Shown: positions 27,554-37,883, counted from the stretch's first letter. The stretch: DNA of 64,000 nt from Sideroxyarcus sp. (GCA_030651895.1 JAUSBR010000002.1:62001-126000); one strand, 5' to 3'. Notes: generated by a model not told the origin, from the letters alone. Numbers and translations are program-made.

Positions 27554-28279
27554 TTACTTGGCCGGAGGCGGAGTCACCCACCAACTGGACACCACGATCC
27601 CGGCTTCGTAGAGCAGCCACAGCGGGATCGCCAGCATGAACTGCGAGACCACGTCGGGCGGTGTGAAGATCGCGCCGGCCACGAAGGCGCCGACGATGAC
27701 GTAGGAACGTATCTCGCGCAGCTTCGCCACCGACACCATCCCCATCCTCACCAGCACCACCACCACCACCGGCACCTGAAATGCAAGACCGAAGGCTACG
27801 AACATGCCGAGCACGAAGCTGAGGTATTTGTCGATATCGGTCATCACCGCCACGCCTTGCGGCGCTGCAGCGACGATGAAACCGAACACCACCGGAAACA
27901 CCACGAAATAGGCAAAGGCCATGCCGCAAAAGAACAGCAGCGTGCTGGCGACGATGAGCGGCAGCACGAGTTTTTTCTCGTGCGCATACAGGCCCGGCGC
28001 AACGAAGCTCCAGCCCTGGAAGAGGACATAGGGCAATGCGATCAGAAAGGCCGTCATCAGCGTGACCTTGAGCGGCACGAAGAACGGTGTGGTCACATCG
28101 GTGGCGATCATCTGCCCGCCCTGCGGCAGCTTGGCGAGCATCGGTTGCGCCAGCAAGGCGTACAGATCCGAAGCCCACGGGAACAGACAGACGAACACCA
28201 GCAACAGCGCGATGACGACGTTCATCAGTCGCGAGCGCAACTCGATCAGGTGCGCGATGAAGGTTTCTGTGGTGCTCAT
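27554..28279 (-). CDS. tatC: Sec-independent translocase subunit TatC
   Basis: A 241-residue polytopic membrane protein with six helices. Family motifs are HLIELRSRL at the N-terminus, PLKVTLMTAFLIALPYVLFQ, the APGLYAHEKK loop (the conserved Glu is present) and FTPPDVVSQFMLAIPLWLLYE. It recognises twin-arginine signals; the Rieske protein in this window is a likely substrate. It overlaps tatB by ATGA and is the last gene of the his-tat series. Confidence 0.97.
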   Translation of the reverse strand: MSTTETFIAHLIELRSRLMNVVIALLLVFVCLFPWASDLYALLAQPMLAKLPQGGQMIATDVTTPFFVPLKVTLMTAFLIALPYVLFQGWSFVAPGLYAHEKKLVLPLIVASTLLFFCGMAFAYFVVFPVVFGFIVAAAPQGVAVMTDIDKYLSFVLGMFVAFGLAFQVPVVVVVLVRMGMVSVAKLREIRSYVIVGAFVAGAIFTPPDVVSQFMLAIPLWLLYEAGIVVSSWWVTPPPAK

Positions 28280-28686
28280 TTGGGCGGGTCTTCGGGAGGT
28301 GTTGGAGGTGCCGCAGGTTCAGCTGTGGGTTCAGCCGCAGCATCGGGCTTCTTGTAGCGCGCCTGCAGGATATGCTGCTCCAGCGTCAGACCGTCTGCCT
28401 CGAACTCGCGTTCGATCTGGGTGGCTTGCTGCTCCAAAGCACGGCTCTTCTCCTGCACCGATTGTTCGATATCGAGCGCCTGCTGTTCGAGGTCGCTCTT
28501 GAGCTTGCGCGCTTCCTCCAGTGCCAGATCGCTGTTGATGTCGTTCTTGACGTTGTTCACATAACGCTGCACGCGGCTCCACAGGTGACCCGCCGTGCGC
28601 GCCAGTTTGGGCAACCGTTCCGGACCGACGACGATGAGCGCCACCAGCGCGACCACCACCAGTTCGGAGAATGCGATATCGAACAT
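28276..28686 (-). CDS. tatB: Sec-independent translocase subunit TatB
   Basis: A 136-residue protein with an N-terminal membrane helix (MFDIAFSELVVVALVALIVVGPERLP), the GPERLP hinge typical of TatB, a long amphipathic and charged coiled helix (about 25-105), and a Pro/Ala-rich tail. It forms the receptor complex with TatC. It lies 16 bases after tatA and overlaps tatC by 4 bases. Confidence 0.95.
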   Translation of the reverse strand: MFDIAFSELVVVALVALIVVGPERLPKLARTAGHLWSRVQRYVNNVKNDINSDLALEEARKLKSDLEQQALDIEQSVQEKSRALEQQATQIEREFEADGLTLEQHILQARYKKPDAAAEPTAEPAAPPTPPEDPPK

Positions 28687-28702
28687 GGGCTATGCGGCTC
28701 GA

Positions 28703-28912
28703 TCAGTGTGTCTTGTCTTTTTCTTTGACTTCGCCTTCGATGACCTTGGGGTCCTGCGGCTTGGCCGAATCTTCCTCGCCCTTCATGCCTTCCTTGAAAC
28801 CCTTCACAGCCCCGCCCAAGTCGCTGCCGATATTGCGCAACTTCTTGGTACCAAAGATCAACACCACGACTAGCAACACGATCAACCAATGCCAGATACT
28901 GAATGAACCCAT
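28703..28912 (-). CDS. tatA: Sec-independent translocase subunit TatA
   Basis: A 69-residue protein with a short N-terminal membrane helix ([17 protein letters not shown]), the [14 protein letters not shown] hinge and amphipathic helix, and a charged Lys/Glu-rich tail. It oligomerises to form the translocation path. GAGGAG lies just upstream of its ATG. It follows the HIT gene by 14 bases. Confidence 0.96.
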   Translation of the reverse strand: MGSFSIWHWLIVLLVVVLIFGTKKLRNIGSDLGGAVKGFKEGMKGEEDSAKPQDPKVIEGEVKEKDKTH

Positions 28913-28926
28913 TTTGCTCTCCTCGT

Positions 28927-29277
28927 TTAGTCCCGTTTGACCATCGGCGGGATGTTGCCGCCGCCGATGACATGAATGTGCAGATGAAACACTTCCTGCC
29001 CGCCGCCTTTGCCGCTGTTGATGACGGTGCGGAAACCGTTTTCCAGCCCCTGCTCGCGCGCCAGCTTCGGCGCCAGCAACATCATCCTGCCGAGCAGGGC
29101 CGCATGTGCTTCCCCGGCTTCGAGCAGGGAAACCAGATGCAACTTCGGTACCAGCATGAAATGTACCGGCGCGACTGGATTGATGTCGTGGAAGGCCAGC
29201 ACCTCGGCATCCTCATACACTTTTTTGCACGGGATCTCGCCGCGCACTATCTTGCAAAAGAGGCAGTCGTTGCTCAT
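28927..29277 (-). CDS. HIT-family nucleotide-binding protein (HinT-like)
   Basis: A 116-residue histidine-triad protein with [12 protein letters not shown] at the N-terminus, [16 protein letters not shown] and the active-site triad [10 protein letters not shown]. HinT-like enzymes hydrolyse purine nucleoside phosphoramidates. The start overlaps the hisE stop by ATGA. It lies between hisE and tatA, its usual place in Betaproteobacteria. Confidence 0.95.
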   Translation of the reverse strand: MSNDCLFCKIVRGEIPCKKVYEDAEVLAFHDINPVAPVHFMLVPKLHLVSLLEAGEAHAALLGRMMLLAPKLAREQGLENGFRTVINSGKGGGQEVFHLHIHVIGGGNIPPMVKRD

Positions 29278-29591
29278 TTTCGGCTCGCTTTCTCTGCGAT
29301 ACCCGACACACCTTCGCGGCGCGCCAACTCGTTCAGCACATCGTCCGCACTCAGCCCTTTGTGCGCCAGCAACACCATGCTGTGGAACCACAGATCGGCA
29401 ACTTCGTATACCAAATGTTGTTTATCCGCATCCTTGGCTGCCAGCAAAACCTCGCCCGCTTCCTCGATCACCTTCTTCAGGATGGCATCATCGCCCTTGC
29501 TGAAAAGTTTGGCGACATAGGACGACTCCGGCGCCGCGCCCTTGCGCGCCTCCAGTGTCTCGGTCAGTCGTTGCAGAATGTCGTTGCTCAT
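29274..29591 (-). CDS. hisE: Phosphoribosyl-ATP pyrophosphatase
   Basis: A 105-residue all-alpha MazG-like enzyme that removes pyrophosphate from phosphoribosyl-ATP in histidine synthesis. The acidic metal site is visible in [15 protein letters not shown] and [14 protein letters not shown]. It overlaps hisI at its start and the HIT gene at its end (both ATGA). Confidence 0.96.
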   Translation of the reverse strand: MSNDILQRLTETLEARKGAAPESSYVAKLFSKGDDAILKKVIEEAGEVLLAAKDADKQHLVYEVADLWFHSMVLLAHKGLSADDVLNELARREGVSGIAEKASRK

Positions 29592-29977
29592 TTCTTGTAT
29601 ATCTCATCCGGGTTCTTCAACACCGCATCGGTTGCCACCCATTCGCCGTTCTCGAGCTTGCTGTAAAAGCAACTCTCCCGTCCGGTATGGCAGGCAATGC
29701 CGCCGCTCTGCTCAACTTGCAGCAGGACCACATCGGCATCACAGTCTATGCGTATCTCTTTGACCTTCTGCGTGTGGCCGGACTCCTCGCCCTTGTGCCA
29801 CAGCTTCTTGCGCGAACGTGACCAGTATATCGCCTCGCCGGTCTCCACGGTGCGCCTGAGCGCCTCGCGATCCATCCACGCCACCATCAACACGCGCCCG
29901 GTCGCCGCATCCTGCGCGATGGCGGGGACGAGGCCATCTGCCGACCAGTTCACCTTGTTGAGCCAGCTTTCGGTCAC
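29588..29977 (-). CDS. hisI: Phosphoribosyl-AMP cyclohydrolase
   Basis: A 129-residue enzyme opening the purine ring of phosphoribosyl-AMP. Motifs are [30 protein letters not shown] and the metal-binding [23 protein letters not shown]. The start codon is GTG 29977 overlapping the hisF stop (GTGA). HisI and HisE are separate proteins here, as in other Betaproteobacteria. Confidence 0.96.
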   Translation of the reverse strand: MTESWLNKVNWSADGLVPAIAQDAATGRVLMVAWMDREALRRTVETGEAIYWSRSRKKLWHKGEESGHTQKVKEIRIDCDADVVLLQVEQSGGIACHTGRESCFYSKLENGEWVATDAVLKNPDEIYKK

Positions 29978-30732
29978 AAGCGCACCTCGATACCTTGCTT
30001 GGCCATATACTCCTTGGCCTGCTGCACCGTGTATTCGCCGAAGTGAAATATGCTGGCCGCCAGCACCGCATCGGCGCCACCGAGCTTCACGCCGTCGGCC
30101 AGATGTTGCAGGTTGCCCACGCCGCCGCTGGCGATCACCGGAATCTCCAGCGCATCGGTCACCGCGCGCGTAAGCGCCAGATCAAAGCCTTTCTTCTGTC
30201 CGTCTTGGTCCATGCTAGTCAGCAGTATCTCGCCCGCGCCCAAGCTTTGCATCTTTTTCGCCCACTCCACCGCGTCCAGCCCGGTGGCTTTGCGGCCGCC
30301 ATGGGTGAACACCTCCCATTTGCCTGGCTGAACCTGCTTGGCGTCGATGGCGACCACGATGCATTGCGAACCGTAACGCGCCGAGGCATCGGCCACCAGT
30401 TGCGGATTGACCACGGCGGAGGTGTTGATGCTCACCTTGTCCGCGCCGGCATTCAATAGATTGCGAACATCGCCAACTTCGCGCACACCGCCGCCCACAG
30501 TCAGCGGGATGAACACCTGCTCGGCCACTTTTTCGATGATGCGGAAGATGATGCCCCTGTCATCGGAGCTGGCGGTGATGTCGAGGAAGGTGAGTTCGTC
30601 CGCGCCCTGGTCGTCGTAGCGTTTGGCAATCTCCACGGGATCGCCCGCGTCGCGCAATTCGACGAAGCTGACGCCCTTGACCACCCGGCCGGCGGTCACG
30701 TCGAGACAGGGAATGATGCGCTTGGCCAGCAT
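29974..30732 (-). CDS. hisF: Imidazole glycerol phosphate synthase subunit HisF
   Basis: A 252-residue TIM barrel, the cyclase half of IGP synthase. Conserved parts are [17 protein letters not shown] (catalytic Asp), [20 protein letters not shown] and [11 protein letters not shown]. It works with HisH encoded two genes upstream. Its ATG shares one base with the hisA stop (TGATG). Confidence 0.97.
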   Translation of the reverse strand: MLAKRIIPCLDVTAGRVVKGVSFVELRDAGDPVEIAKRYDDQGADELTFLDITASSDDRGIIFRIIEKVAEQVFIPLTVGGGVREVGDVRNLLNAGADKVSINTSAVVNPQLVADASARYGSQCIVVAIDAKQVQPGKWEVFTHGGRKATGLDAVEWAKKMQSLGAGEILLTSMDQDGQKKGFDLALTRAVTDALEIPVIASGGVGNLQHLADGVKLGGADAVLAASIFHFGEYTVQQAKEYMAKQGIEVRL

Positions 30733-31490
30733 CAGATCTTGGGAGACAACTCGTCAGCCAGGGCCTGCGCGGCCCTGAAGTCCAGCGTGCCTTCGTAGAT
30801 GGCACGTCCGGTGATGGCGCCGGTGATGCCCTCATTGCGCACCGCGCACAGCGCGCGCACATCGTCCAGATTGGTGATGCCGCCGCTGGCGATGACCGGC
30901 ACATGTAATGGTCGCGCCAGATCGACAGTCGCTTCGATATTCACGCCGCTCATCATGCCGTCGCGGCCGATGTCGGTGTAGATGATCGCTTCCACGCCAT
31001 AGCCCTCGAAACGCTGCGCCAGATCGGCGACATCGTGCCCGGTGAGCTTCGACCAGCCGTCCACCGCGACCTTGCCGCCTTTGGCGTCGAGGCCGACCAT
31101 GATGTGGCCAGGGAATGCATCGCAAGCTTCGTGCAGAAAACCGGGCACTTTCACCGCGGCAGTGCCGATGATGACATAGGTGATACCCAAGTCGAGATAG
31201 CGCTCGATGGTCTCCAGATCGCGGATGCCGCCGCCCAGTTGCACCGGAATGTCGCTGCCGACAGCTTCGATGATGCTCTTCACTGCGGCTTCGTTCTTGG
31301 GCTTGCCGGCAAAGGCACCGTTCAGATCGACCAGGTGCAAACGGCGCGCACCCTGTGCCAGCCAGTGTTTTGCCATCGCAGCAGGATCGTCGGAGAACAC
31401 GGTCGCGCCCTCCATCACGCCCTGGCGCAGGCGCACGCATTGGCCGTCTTTCAGATCGATCGCGGGAATGATCAGCGTTTTAGTATCCAT
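30732..31490 (-). CDS. hisA: ProFAR isomerase
   Basis: A 252-residue TIM barrel that isomerises ProFAR to PRFAR. Visible are [18 protein letters not shown] (catalytic Asp), [29 protein letters not shown] and [11 protein letters not shown]. The start ATG 31490 gives the standard N-terminus [12 protein letters not shown]. It lies 10 bases after hisH and touches hisF. Confidence 0.97.
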   Translation of the reverse strand: MDTKTLIIPAIDLKDGQCVRLRQGVMEGATVFSDDPAAMAKHWLAQGARRLHLVDLNGAFAGKPKNEAAVKSIIEAVGSDIPVQLGGGIRDLETIERYLDLGITYVIIGTAAVKVPGFLHEACDAFPGHIMVGLDAKGGKVAVDGWSKLTGHDVADLAQRFEGYGVEAIIYTDIGRDGMMSGVNIEATVDLARPLHVPVIASGGITNLDDVRALCAVRNEGITGAITGRAIYEGTLDFRAAQALADELSPKI

Positions 31491-31500
31491 GATTTGGGTG

Positions 31501-32139
31501 TCAGGCAGGATTCCAGTTGATGAAATTTTGCAGCAGCTGTAAACCGGCTGCCGCACTCTTTTCCGGGTGGAACTGAACAGCGAACAAGTTATCACGCGCC
31601 GCCGCGCAGACAAAGGGCTGCGGGTAGTCGCTGGTGGCCTGCACCAGCCCCGCATCGCTCGGTTGCACATGGTAGCTGTGCACGAAATAGAAACGCGCGT
31701 CCTGGGCGATACCTGCCCAGAGGGGGTGGTCGCCATGATGCACCTGGTTCCAGCCCATGTGCGGCACCTTTAATTTGTTGCCTTGCACATCGTGCAAACC
31801 GGAGGCAAAGCGTTTGACCGGCCCCTGAAACAGACCGAGGCATGGCGTATCGCCCTCTTCGCTGTGCTCGAACAGCACTTGCAGTCCCATGCAGATACCC
31901 AGGAAGGGTTTGCCTTCGCTGACCACCCCGGCGATCACCCGGTCGAGGTGGCGGGCGCGGATCTCGCGCATGCAGTCGGGAGCAGCCCCCTGGCCGGGGA
32001 ATACCACCCTTGCAGCGGAGGCGATCACATCTGGCTCGCCAGTCACGATGATGTTTGCGCCCGGCGCGACCTTGCGCACGGCCTGCTGCACCGAGCGCAA
32101 ATTGCCCATACCGTAATCGACGACTGCGATATCAACCAT
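31501..32139 (-). CDS. hisH: Imidazole glycerol phosphate synthase amidotransferase HisH
   Basis: A 212-residue class I glutamine amidotransferase that feeds ammonia to HisF. The nucleophile elbow is FLGICMGLQ (Cys), with His and Glu in [19 protein letters not shown] is the family N-terminus. It lies 9 bases after hisB in the his operon. Confidence 0.97.
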   Translation of the reverse strand: MVDIAVVDYGMGNLRSVQQAVRKVAPGANIIVTGEPDVIASAARVVFPGQGAAPDCMREIRARHLDRVIAGVVSEGKPFLGICMGLQVLFEHSEEGDTPCLGLFQGPVKRFASGLHDVQGNKLKVPHMGWNQVHHGDHPLWAGIAQDARFYFVHSYHVQPSDAGLVQATSDYPQPFVCAAARDNLFAVQFHPEKSAAAGLQLLQNFINWNPA

Positions 32140-32148
32140 GATGAGACG

Positions 32149-32736
32149 TTATAACGTTCCCTTGGTGGAAGGCATGACACCGGCCATGCGCGGGTCGAGC
32201 TCCAGCGCGACGCGCAGGGCGCGACCGAATGCCTTAAAGATGGTCTCGGCCTGGTGGTGGGCGTTGTCGCCAGCCAGATTGTCGATGTGCAGCGTCACCA
32301 GAGCGTGATTGACGAAGCCCTGGAAGAATTCGCGAATGAGGTCGACTTCGAACTCGCCGACGTTGGAGCGCACGAACTCGGCATTGAACACCAGCCCCGG
32401 ACGCCCGGAGATGTCCAGCACCACGCGCGACAGCGCTTCGTCCAGCGGCACATAGGCATGGCCGTAACGGCGCAGCCCCTTCTTGTCGCCGACCGCCTTG
32501 GTGAAGGCCTGCCCCAGCGTGATGCCGATGTCTTCCACCGTGTGGTGCGCGTCGATGTGCAGATCGCCCTTGGCGGCGATGTCCAGATCGATCAGGCCGT
32601 GGCGCGCGATCTGGTCCAGCATGTGCTCGAGGAAGGGCAGGCCGGTATCCAGCTTGACCTTGCCCGTGCCGTCCAGATTCAGCTCGACGCTGATCTGGGT
32701 CTCCAGGGTGTTGCGACTGACTTTTGCGCTGCGCAT
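32149..32736 (-). CDS. hisB: Imidazoleglycerol-phosphate dehydratase
   Basis: A 195-residue monofunctional IGP dehydratase. Manganese-binding motifs are [26 protein letters not shown] (as [14 protein letters not shown]) and [15 protein letters not shown]. No phosphatase domain is present, unlike the enterobacterial fused HisB. It lies 8 bases after hisC. Confidence 0.97.
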   Translation of the reverse strand: MRSAKVSRNTLETQISVELNLDGTGKVKLDTGLPFLEHMLDQIARHGLIDLDIAAKGDLHIDAHHTVEDIGITLGQAFTKAVGDKKGLRRYGHAYVPLDEALSRVVLDISGRPGLVFNAEFVRSNVGEFEVDLIREFFQGFVNHALVTLHIDNLAGDNAHHQAETIFKAFGRALRVALELDPRMAGVMPSTKGTL

Positions 32737-32744
32737 GGTTCGCC

Positions 32745-33839
32745 TTATGCGAGTTGGTTAATAGTATCCTGCAATGCGGACAGGAACTGTGCATTTTCCT
32801 GCTTCGTCCCGACCGTGACGCGCAGGCAATCGGCCAATGCCGGATGTCCGCCGTCGAGGTTCTTGATCAGCACCCCGCGCTGCTTCAGTCCCTCGAATAT
32901 CTTCGTGGCCCTGGCCACACGGAACAGAATGAAGTTGGCCTCGCTGGAATAGGTGCGCACCCCGACGACCGCATTCAGCGCCGCCAGCATCCTGGCCCGC
33001 TCCTGCCGGATGCTTTCGGCCTGCGCCAGCAACACATCGTGGTGTTCCAGCAGCTTCGCCGCGACCAGCTGCGGCAGCACGCCCACATTATACGGTAAGC
33101 GCAGCTTTTCCAACTGGCTCAACCAGGCCGCCGAACCGGCCAGAAAGCCCAGCCGCAATCCGGCCATGCCCAGCTTGGAGAAGGTGCGCATCACCAGCAG
33201 GTTATCGTAGCGTGCTAAGTGCGGGATGAAGCTGTCGCGGGCGAAGGCGTAATAGGCCTCGTCCACCACCACCAACCCGGGAGCGGCCTCGATGATCTTC
33301 TTGAGCGAGTAAGAATCGAACAGATTACCGGTCGGATTGTTGGGATAGGCCAGGAAGATCAGCGCGGGTTGTTCGCGCTTGATCGTTTCCAGCATCGCCT
33401 GCAGGTCGAGCGAGAAATCCTTGTCCAGCGGCACGCCGACATAGCGCATGCCGACGAAAGTGGCGATCATCCGGTACATGACGAACGAGGGCTCGACGCT
33501 CAGCAGCACCGCATCCGACCTGGCAACGGCCAGCGCCAGCAACTGGATGATCTCGTCGGAACCGTTGCCGAGCAGGACTTCCATGCCGGCCGGCAGCCCG
33601 CTCACGCGGGCGATCGCGGCCTTGAGTTGCTGCGCGGCGGCATCGGGATAACGGTTGATGGCAGCGTCCGCCACCAGCCGCGCGATCTCGTCGCGCAGAC
33701 TTTGCGGCAGCAGGTGGGGGTTCTCCATCGCGTCGAGCTTGACCATGCCGGCGGCAGGGGGAACATGATAGGCATGCAGCGCCAGTATCTCTGGTCGGAT
33801 CAGACGCTCTGGCGTGATGGCGTTGCTGGCGGAAGGCAT
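32745..33839 (-). CDS. hisC: Histidinol-phosphate aminotransferase
   Basis: A 364-residue class I/II PLP aminotransferase. Motifs are [12 protein letters not shown], the phosphate-binding [33 protein letters not shown] and the PLP-lysine segment [14 protein letters not shown]. First his gene in this window, followed by hisBHAFIE on the same strand. hisG and hisD are not in the window. It is divergent from the sensor kinase gene, 103 bases apart. Confidence 0.96.
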   Translation of the reverse strand: MPSASNAITPERLIRPEILALHAYHVPPAAGMVKLDAMENPHLLPQSLRDEIARLVADAAINRYPDAAAQQLKAAIARVSGLPAGMEVLLGNGSDEIIQLLALAVARSDAVLLSVEPSFVMYRMIATFVGMRYVGVPLDKDFSLDLQAMLETIKREQPALIFLAYPNNPTGNLFDSYSLKKIIEAAPGLVVVDEAYYAFARDSFIPHLARYDNLLVMRTFSKLGMAGLRLGFLAGSAAWLSQLEKLRLPYNVGVLPQLVAAKLLEHHDVLLAQAESIRQERARMLAALNAVVGVRTYSSEANFILFRVARATKIFEGLKQRGVLIKNLDGGHPALADCLRVTVGTKQENAQFLSALQDTINQLA

Positions 33840-33942
33840 GATGAAAAAGTTTCAGGGACGGCCGGCATTCTACCGCAAACTCCCGCCTAGTGCGGGACGG
33901 CAACGGCGCATATAATCCGAAAAATAAGTACGGAAAACCAGA

Positions 33943-35454
33943 ATGACTGCCAAGAAACTTAGCGTATTGCTGGTCGAGTCTTCGAATGCTGATGCGCAGC
34001 ATACCTTGAGCAAACTGACCCTGGCCGGTTATGAGCTCAAGCACCGGAGAGTGGATAGCGCCAAAGCAATGAGAACCGCGCTGTCCGCAAATCAGTTCGA
34101 TGTGGTGCTGTGCAGCTACGACCCTCCCGGCTTCGGCGGCCTGCCCGCGCTCGAACTGATGCAGCAAAGTGGCGTCGACATCCCGTTCCTGTTCCTTTCC
34201 CACGACCTGCGCGAAGAGACCATCATCCATGCCATGCACCATGGCGCGGATGACTATATCTTCAAGGGCAGCCTGAACCGTCTCTCCCCGGCCATCGAGC
34301 ACAACCTGCGGGAAGCACGTATCCGCCAGGAACACCGCGCCGCGCAACTCGCGCTGCAGGAGAACCAGACACGGCTGCACGCATTCATCGCCGACCTGCC
34401 GGGCATGGCTTACCAGATGCTGCTGCACGACGACGGCAGCGTAAACTTCCCCTACGTCAGCGAGGGCTGCCAGTCGCTGCTCGGCATCACCCCGCAGGAC
34501 CTCACCCATGTTGCCTCGCTGTTCGAGGCACTGCTGCACCCGGAGGATTTCGCCTCCTACCAGTTGAGCATGCATGCCTCTGCCAGAGAGCTTTCGTTCT
34601 GGAACTGGGAGGGGCGCATCCTCACCATGCCCGACAACCAGACCAAGTGGATCAACCTGCGCTGCAGCCCGCGCCAGACCGAACAGGGCGTGCAATGGGA
34701 AGGCATCATCTTCAACATCACGCAGAGCAAACTGTCCGAACTCGAGATCAAACATTCCAAGGTGCAGTTGCAGGAGCTCTCCTCGCATATCCAGGACGTG
34801 CGCGAACAAGAGCGCATCGCCATCGCGCGCGAAGTGCATGACGACATGGGCAGCACGCTCACCGCCATCAAGCTGGATATCGCCTGGCTGGCCGGACGTC
34901 TCGCCGACCACCCCGTACTCCAGGAAAAGGCCAGGAACATCGAAGCGCTGGTGGACAAATGCACCACGGCCGCGGGCAACATCTCGCGCAGCCTGCGCCC
35001 CAGTGTGCTGGACACTTTCGGCGTCATCGCTGCGATAGAGATGGAAGCGGATGAATTCGAACAGCGCACCGGCATCTCCTGCATCGTCGAGCACGGAGCG
35101 GAGATCGCCGAGGTCCCGCCGGACATCTCCATCGCCATGTTCCGCATCTTCCAGGAGACACTGGCCAATATCACCAAACACTCCCAGGCCAGCGAAGTCG
35201 AAGTGAAGTTACAAGACCTCGACGGCATCCTCGAACTTGCGGTACGCGACAACGGGCGCGGCATCAGCGCGAACGACCGCACCAAACCACGCTCTTTCGG
35301 CTTACGCGGCATCCGCGAACGGGTAGAATACTTCGGCGGCAGGGTCACCATAGACGGCCTCCCGGGCAAGGGGACCCGGGTGCGCGTGTTCATCCCGCGC
35401 GAAGCCGGACGACCCGATTCGGAAGACCTGCTGGCACAACAGAAGCTGTTCTGA
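33943..35454 (+). CDS. Hybrid sensor kinase: pseudo-receiver, PAS, HisKA_3 kinase
   Basis: A 503-residue cytoplasmic protein. The N-terminal receiver-like domain (about 5-122) has LCSYDPPGF where LxDxxxPG is expected, so the phospho-acceptor Asp is replaced by Ser58, and the acidic pair is E12/S13. A PAS-like domain follows (about 140-265). A NarX/DegS-type kinase core then has the His box REVHDDMGSTLTAIKLD (about residue 300) and an ATPase domain ending DNGRGI...GLRGIRERVEYFGG. No membrane segment is seen. A NarL-type regulator follows after 12 bases and is the likely partner. A TATAAT (33911-33916) and a TCCCGC/GCGGGA inverted repeat (33881-33897) precede it. Confidence 0.88.
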   Translation: MTAKKLSVLLVESSNADAQHTLSKLTLAGYELKHRRVDSAKAMRTALSANQFDVVLCSYDPPGFGGLPALELMQQSGVDIPFLFLSHDLREETIIHAMHHGADDYIFKGSLNRLSPAIEHNLREARIRQEHRAAQLALQENQTRLHAFIADLPGMAYQMLLHDDGSVNFPYVSEGCQSLLGITPQDLTHVASLFEALLHPEDFASYQLSMHASARELSFWNWEGRILTMPDNQTKWINLRCSPRQTEQGVQWEGIIFNITQSKLSELEIKHSKVQLQELSSHIQDVREQERIAIAREVHDDMGSTLTAIKLDIAWLAGRLADHPVLQEKARNIEALVDKCTTAAGNISRSLRPSVLDTFGVIAAIEMEADEFEQRTGISCIVEHGAEIAEVPPDISIAMFRIFQETLANITKHSQASEVEVKLQDLDGILELAVRDNGRGISANDRTKPRSFGLRGIRERVEYFGGRVTIDGLPGKGTRVRVFIPREAGRPDSEDLLAQQKLF

Positions 35455-35466
35455 GAACGATACCGA

Positions 35467-36099
35467 ATGATCAAAGTACTGATAGCCGACGATCACGCAC
35501 TCATCCGCAAGGGCCTCAAGCAATTGCTGGATGACACCGATGACATGCGCATGACCGGCGAAGCCGAGAACGGTATGCAGGCCATCCGTATGGTGGACGA
35601 GTCGCCCTTCGACGTGGTGCTGCTCGACATCAGCATGCCGGACAAGCACGGCATCGACGTGCTCAAACAGATCAAGGCGAACCACCCGCAACTGCCGGTA
35701 CTGATGCTCAGCATGCATCCGGAAGAACAATACGCGCTGCGCTCGATGAAAGCCGGCGCTGCCGGGTATCTCAACAAGCAGAGCGCCCCGCTGCAACTGG
35801 TCACCGCCATCCGCCAGGTCGCCAGCGGCAAGAAGTACATCAGCACCGAACTGGCGGAACAACTGGCCAACGGCCTGTCGCAAGGTTACCAGGAGTTGCT
35901 GCACCAGACTCTGTCCAACCGCGAATACCAGACGCTGTGCCTGATGGCTTCCGGCAAGAAACTCAGCGAGATGGCAGACATCATGTCGCTCAGCCCGAAG
36001 ACCGTCAGCGTGTACCGTTCGCGCCTGCTGGAGAAGATGAAGCTGAAGAACAATGCCGAGGCGATCCACTACGCCATCAGCAACCACCTGATCGAATGA
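35467..36099 (+). CDS. NarL/LuxR-family response regulator
   Basis: A 210-residue two-domain regulator. The receiver domain (about 1-120) has DDHALIRKGL, the phospho-acceptor Asp in VVLLDISMPDKHG and Lys in YLNKQSAP. The C-terminal LuxR-type helix-turn-helix (about 145-205) reads LSNREYQTLCLMASGKKLSEMA and SPKTVSVYRSRLLEKM. It is encoded 12 bases after the sensor kinase, so they form a two-component pair. Target genes are not evident; the flagellar genes downstream are a possibility by position only. Confidence 0.93.
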   Translation: MIKVLIADDHALIRKGLKQLLDDTDDMRMTGEAENGMQAIRMVDESPFDVVLLDISMPDKHGIDVLKQIKANHPQLPVLMLSMHPEEQYALRSMKAGAAGYLNKQSAPLQLVTAIRQVASGKKYISTELAEQLANGLSQGYQELLHQTLSNREYQTLCLMASGKKLSEMADIMSLSPKTVSVYRSRLLEKMKLKNNAEAIHYAISNHLIE

Positions 36100-36199
36100 C
36101 GCGCCGAAATTGGGGCGATAAACTGTCGCTATTCACCGCTTGATGAACGCACTGCAACCGGATAATGCCCAGTATGAATTCACTCTGTAACATTCGCCC

Positions 36200-37849
36200 A
36201 TGAGCAAAACCAAGAATCCCTCGGACATCGCCCGCGAAACGCTGATCGCGCTCGCCTCGCGCAAACTCGCCCCGACGCCGGAGAACTATGCACAGATGTA
36301 CCACGAGATCGGCGGCGAAGGCGGTGCGGAAGACACCGGCGCGACGACCAGCAAAGGCAAACTCGTTCCGGCCTGGTCTGAGTTGATCCGCGACCTGCTG
36401 CGCCAACTGGAGATCCAGCACAAGGGCATCACCGTCACGCGCAAGAAAGAGGGCGTGGAAACCGTGCTGAGCCGCTTCGCCAACGATCCCGAGGTGCTGT
36501 TTGGCAAGCTGCAGAACCTGATGCGCTCCTGGTCCACCGCACCCACCGTCGAAAATCCCGGGGATATGGTCACCGCGATCGCGCCGGCAGTGCCAGCCCG
36601 CAGCGCCGGCACTGCCGTACCGGTCGCTGGCGCGGAAACCCCGACCACCGACAACCGCGAGATGCTGAACCAGTTGCGCGAACTGCTGGCGCAGACGCTG
36701 GAGAACACCCTTTCCGACCAGCCTGAACTGGGCGGCGAGATACAGACCCTGCTGGCACTGGTCCGCGCCACCGACAACAACGACCGTCTCAACGACCTCG
36801 CCAAGCAATTGCGCCAGTTCTGGCTGAAACTGGAACTGCGCGGCGGCGACAAGGCCAAGATACAGGAAGGTCTGGTGCGCCTGCTCCGCCTGCTGATCGA
36901 GAACGTCAGCGAGATGGTGGAAGACGACAAATGGCTGCACGGCCAGATTGCCGCGCTGCAGGAGATCGTCACCAAGCCGCTGGACCGGCGCGCCATCGCC
37001 GACGCCGAGCGCAGCCTGCGCGATGCCGTGATCAAACAGGGCACGCTCAAGCAGAGCCTGACCGATGCCAAAGCGACCCTGAAGAGCCTGATGACCACCT
37101 TTATCGACCGTCTCGGCGAACTGACCGCCAGCACCGGCGAATACCACAACAAGATCGAGGGCTACAGCCAGAAGATCGGCAAGGCCGACAACATCGCCGA
37201 ACTCGGCCACATCCTCAAGGACGTGATGCAGGACACCCGCGTCATCCAGGCCAGCGCCTTGCGTTCGCACGAGGAACTGCTGCTGCACAAGAAGGAAGCC
37301 GATGCCGCCGAAACGCGCATCCGCGAACTGGAGCATGAACTGGAAGAAGTCAGCGAACTGGTGCGCGAAGACCAGCTCACCGGCGCCCTCAACCGGCGCG
37401 GACTGGATGAAGCCATCGACAAGGAACTGAAGCGTGCCGACCGCAGCCAGGCCCCGGTCAGCGTCGCCCTGCTCGACATCGACAACTTCAAACACCTGAA
37501 CGACTCGCTCGGCCACCAGGCCGGCGACCTCGCCCTCAAACACCTCACAAAAGTGATTAAAGAAACCCTGCGTCCTGCCGATACAGTAGGTCGCTACGGC
37601 GGTGAGGAGTTCCTCATCGTCCTGCCGGACACCGATCTGAACGCGGCGGTCGAAGCGATGCAGCGCCTGCAACGCGATCTGACCAAGAAGTTCTTTCTGC
37701 ACAACAACGAACGTGTCCTGGTCACCTTCAGCGCCGGAGTCGCCCTGCGCGGTGCCGAAGAGGATGCCGACGACCTCGTCGGCCGTGCCGACAAGGCCAT
37801 GTACAAGGCCAAACAGACCGGCAAAAACCGGGTGGTGGCGTCAGAATGA
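36200..37849 (+). CDS. Diguanylate cyclase (GGDEF domain)
   Basis: A 549-residue cytoplasmic protein. A long helical N-terminal region (about 1-365), with a coiled coil near 300-365, precedes a GGDEF domain. The active-site loop is GGEEF and the inhibitory RxxD site (RPAD) lies exactly five residues upstream, so the enzyme should make c-di-GMP and be product-inhibited. The N-terminal region has no transmembrane or recognisable sensory domain. It stands just before the flagellin gene, and a YcgR-type c-di-GMP receptor is encoded 5 kb downstream. Confidence 0.93.
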   Translation: MSKTKNPSDIARETLIALASRKLAPTPENYAQMYHEIGGEGGAEDTGATTSKGKLVPAWSELIRDLLRQLEIQHKGITVTRKKEGVETVLSRFANDPEVLFGKLQNLMRSWSTAPTVENPGDMVTAIAPAVPARSAGTAVPVAGAETPTTDNREMLNQLRELLAQTLENTLSDQPELGGEIQTLLALVRATDNNDRLNDLAKQLRQFWLKLELRGGDKAKIQEGLVRLLRLLIENVSEMVEDDKWLHGQIAALQEIVTKPLDRRAIADAERSLRDAVIKQGTLKQSLTDAKATLKSLMTTFIDRLGELTASTGEYHNKIEGYSQKIGKADNIAELGHILKDVMQDTRVIQASALRSHEELLLHKKEADAAETRIRELEHELEEVSELVREDQLTGALNRRGLDEAIDKELKRADRSQAPVSVALLDIDNFKHLNDSLGHQAGDLALKHLTKVIKETLRPADTVGRYGGEEFLIVLPDTDLNAAVEAMQRLQRDLTKKFFLHNNERVLVTFSAGVALRGAEEDADDLVGRADKAMYKAKQTGKNRVVASE

Positions 37850-37883
37850 TGTGTTTTCGTCCTGCTCAATTTTCATCCAGCGC

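Noticed and set aside
36121-36165. FliA promoter for the diguanylate cyclase (CCGGATAA)
   Set aside because: The -10 half is only partly similar and no TAAA lies 15 bases upstream.
36077-37702. Minus-strand open frame of 541 codons opposite the diguanylate cyclase
   Set aside because: The plus strand has an intact GGEEF/RxxD domain; the antisense frame shows no domain.
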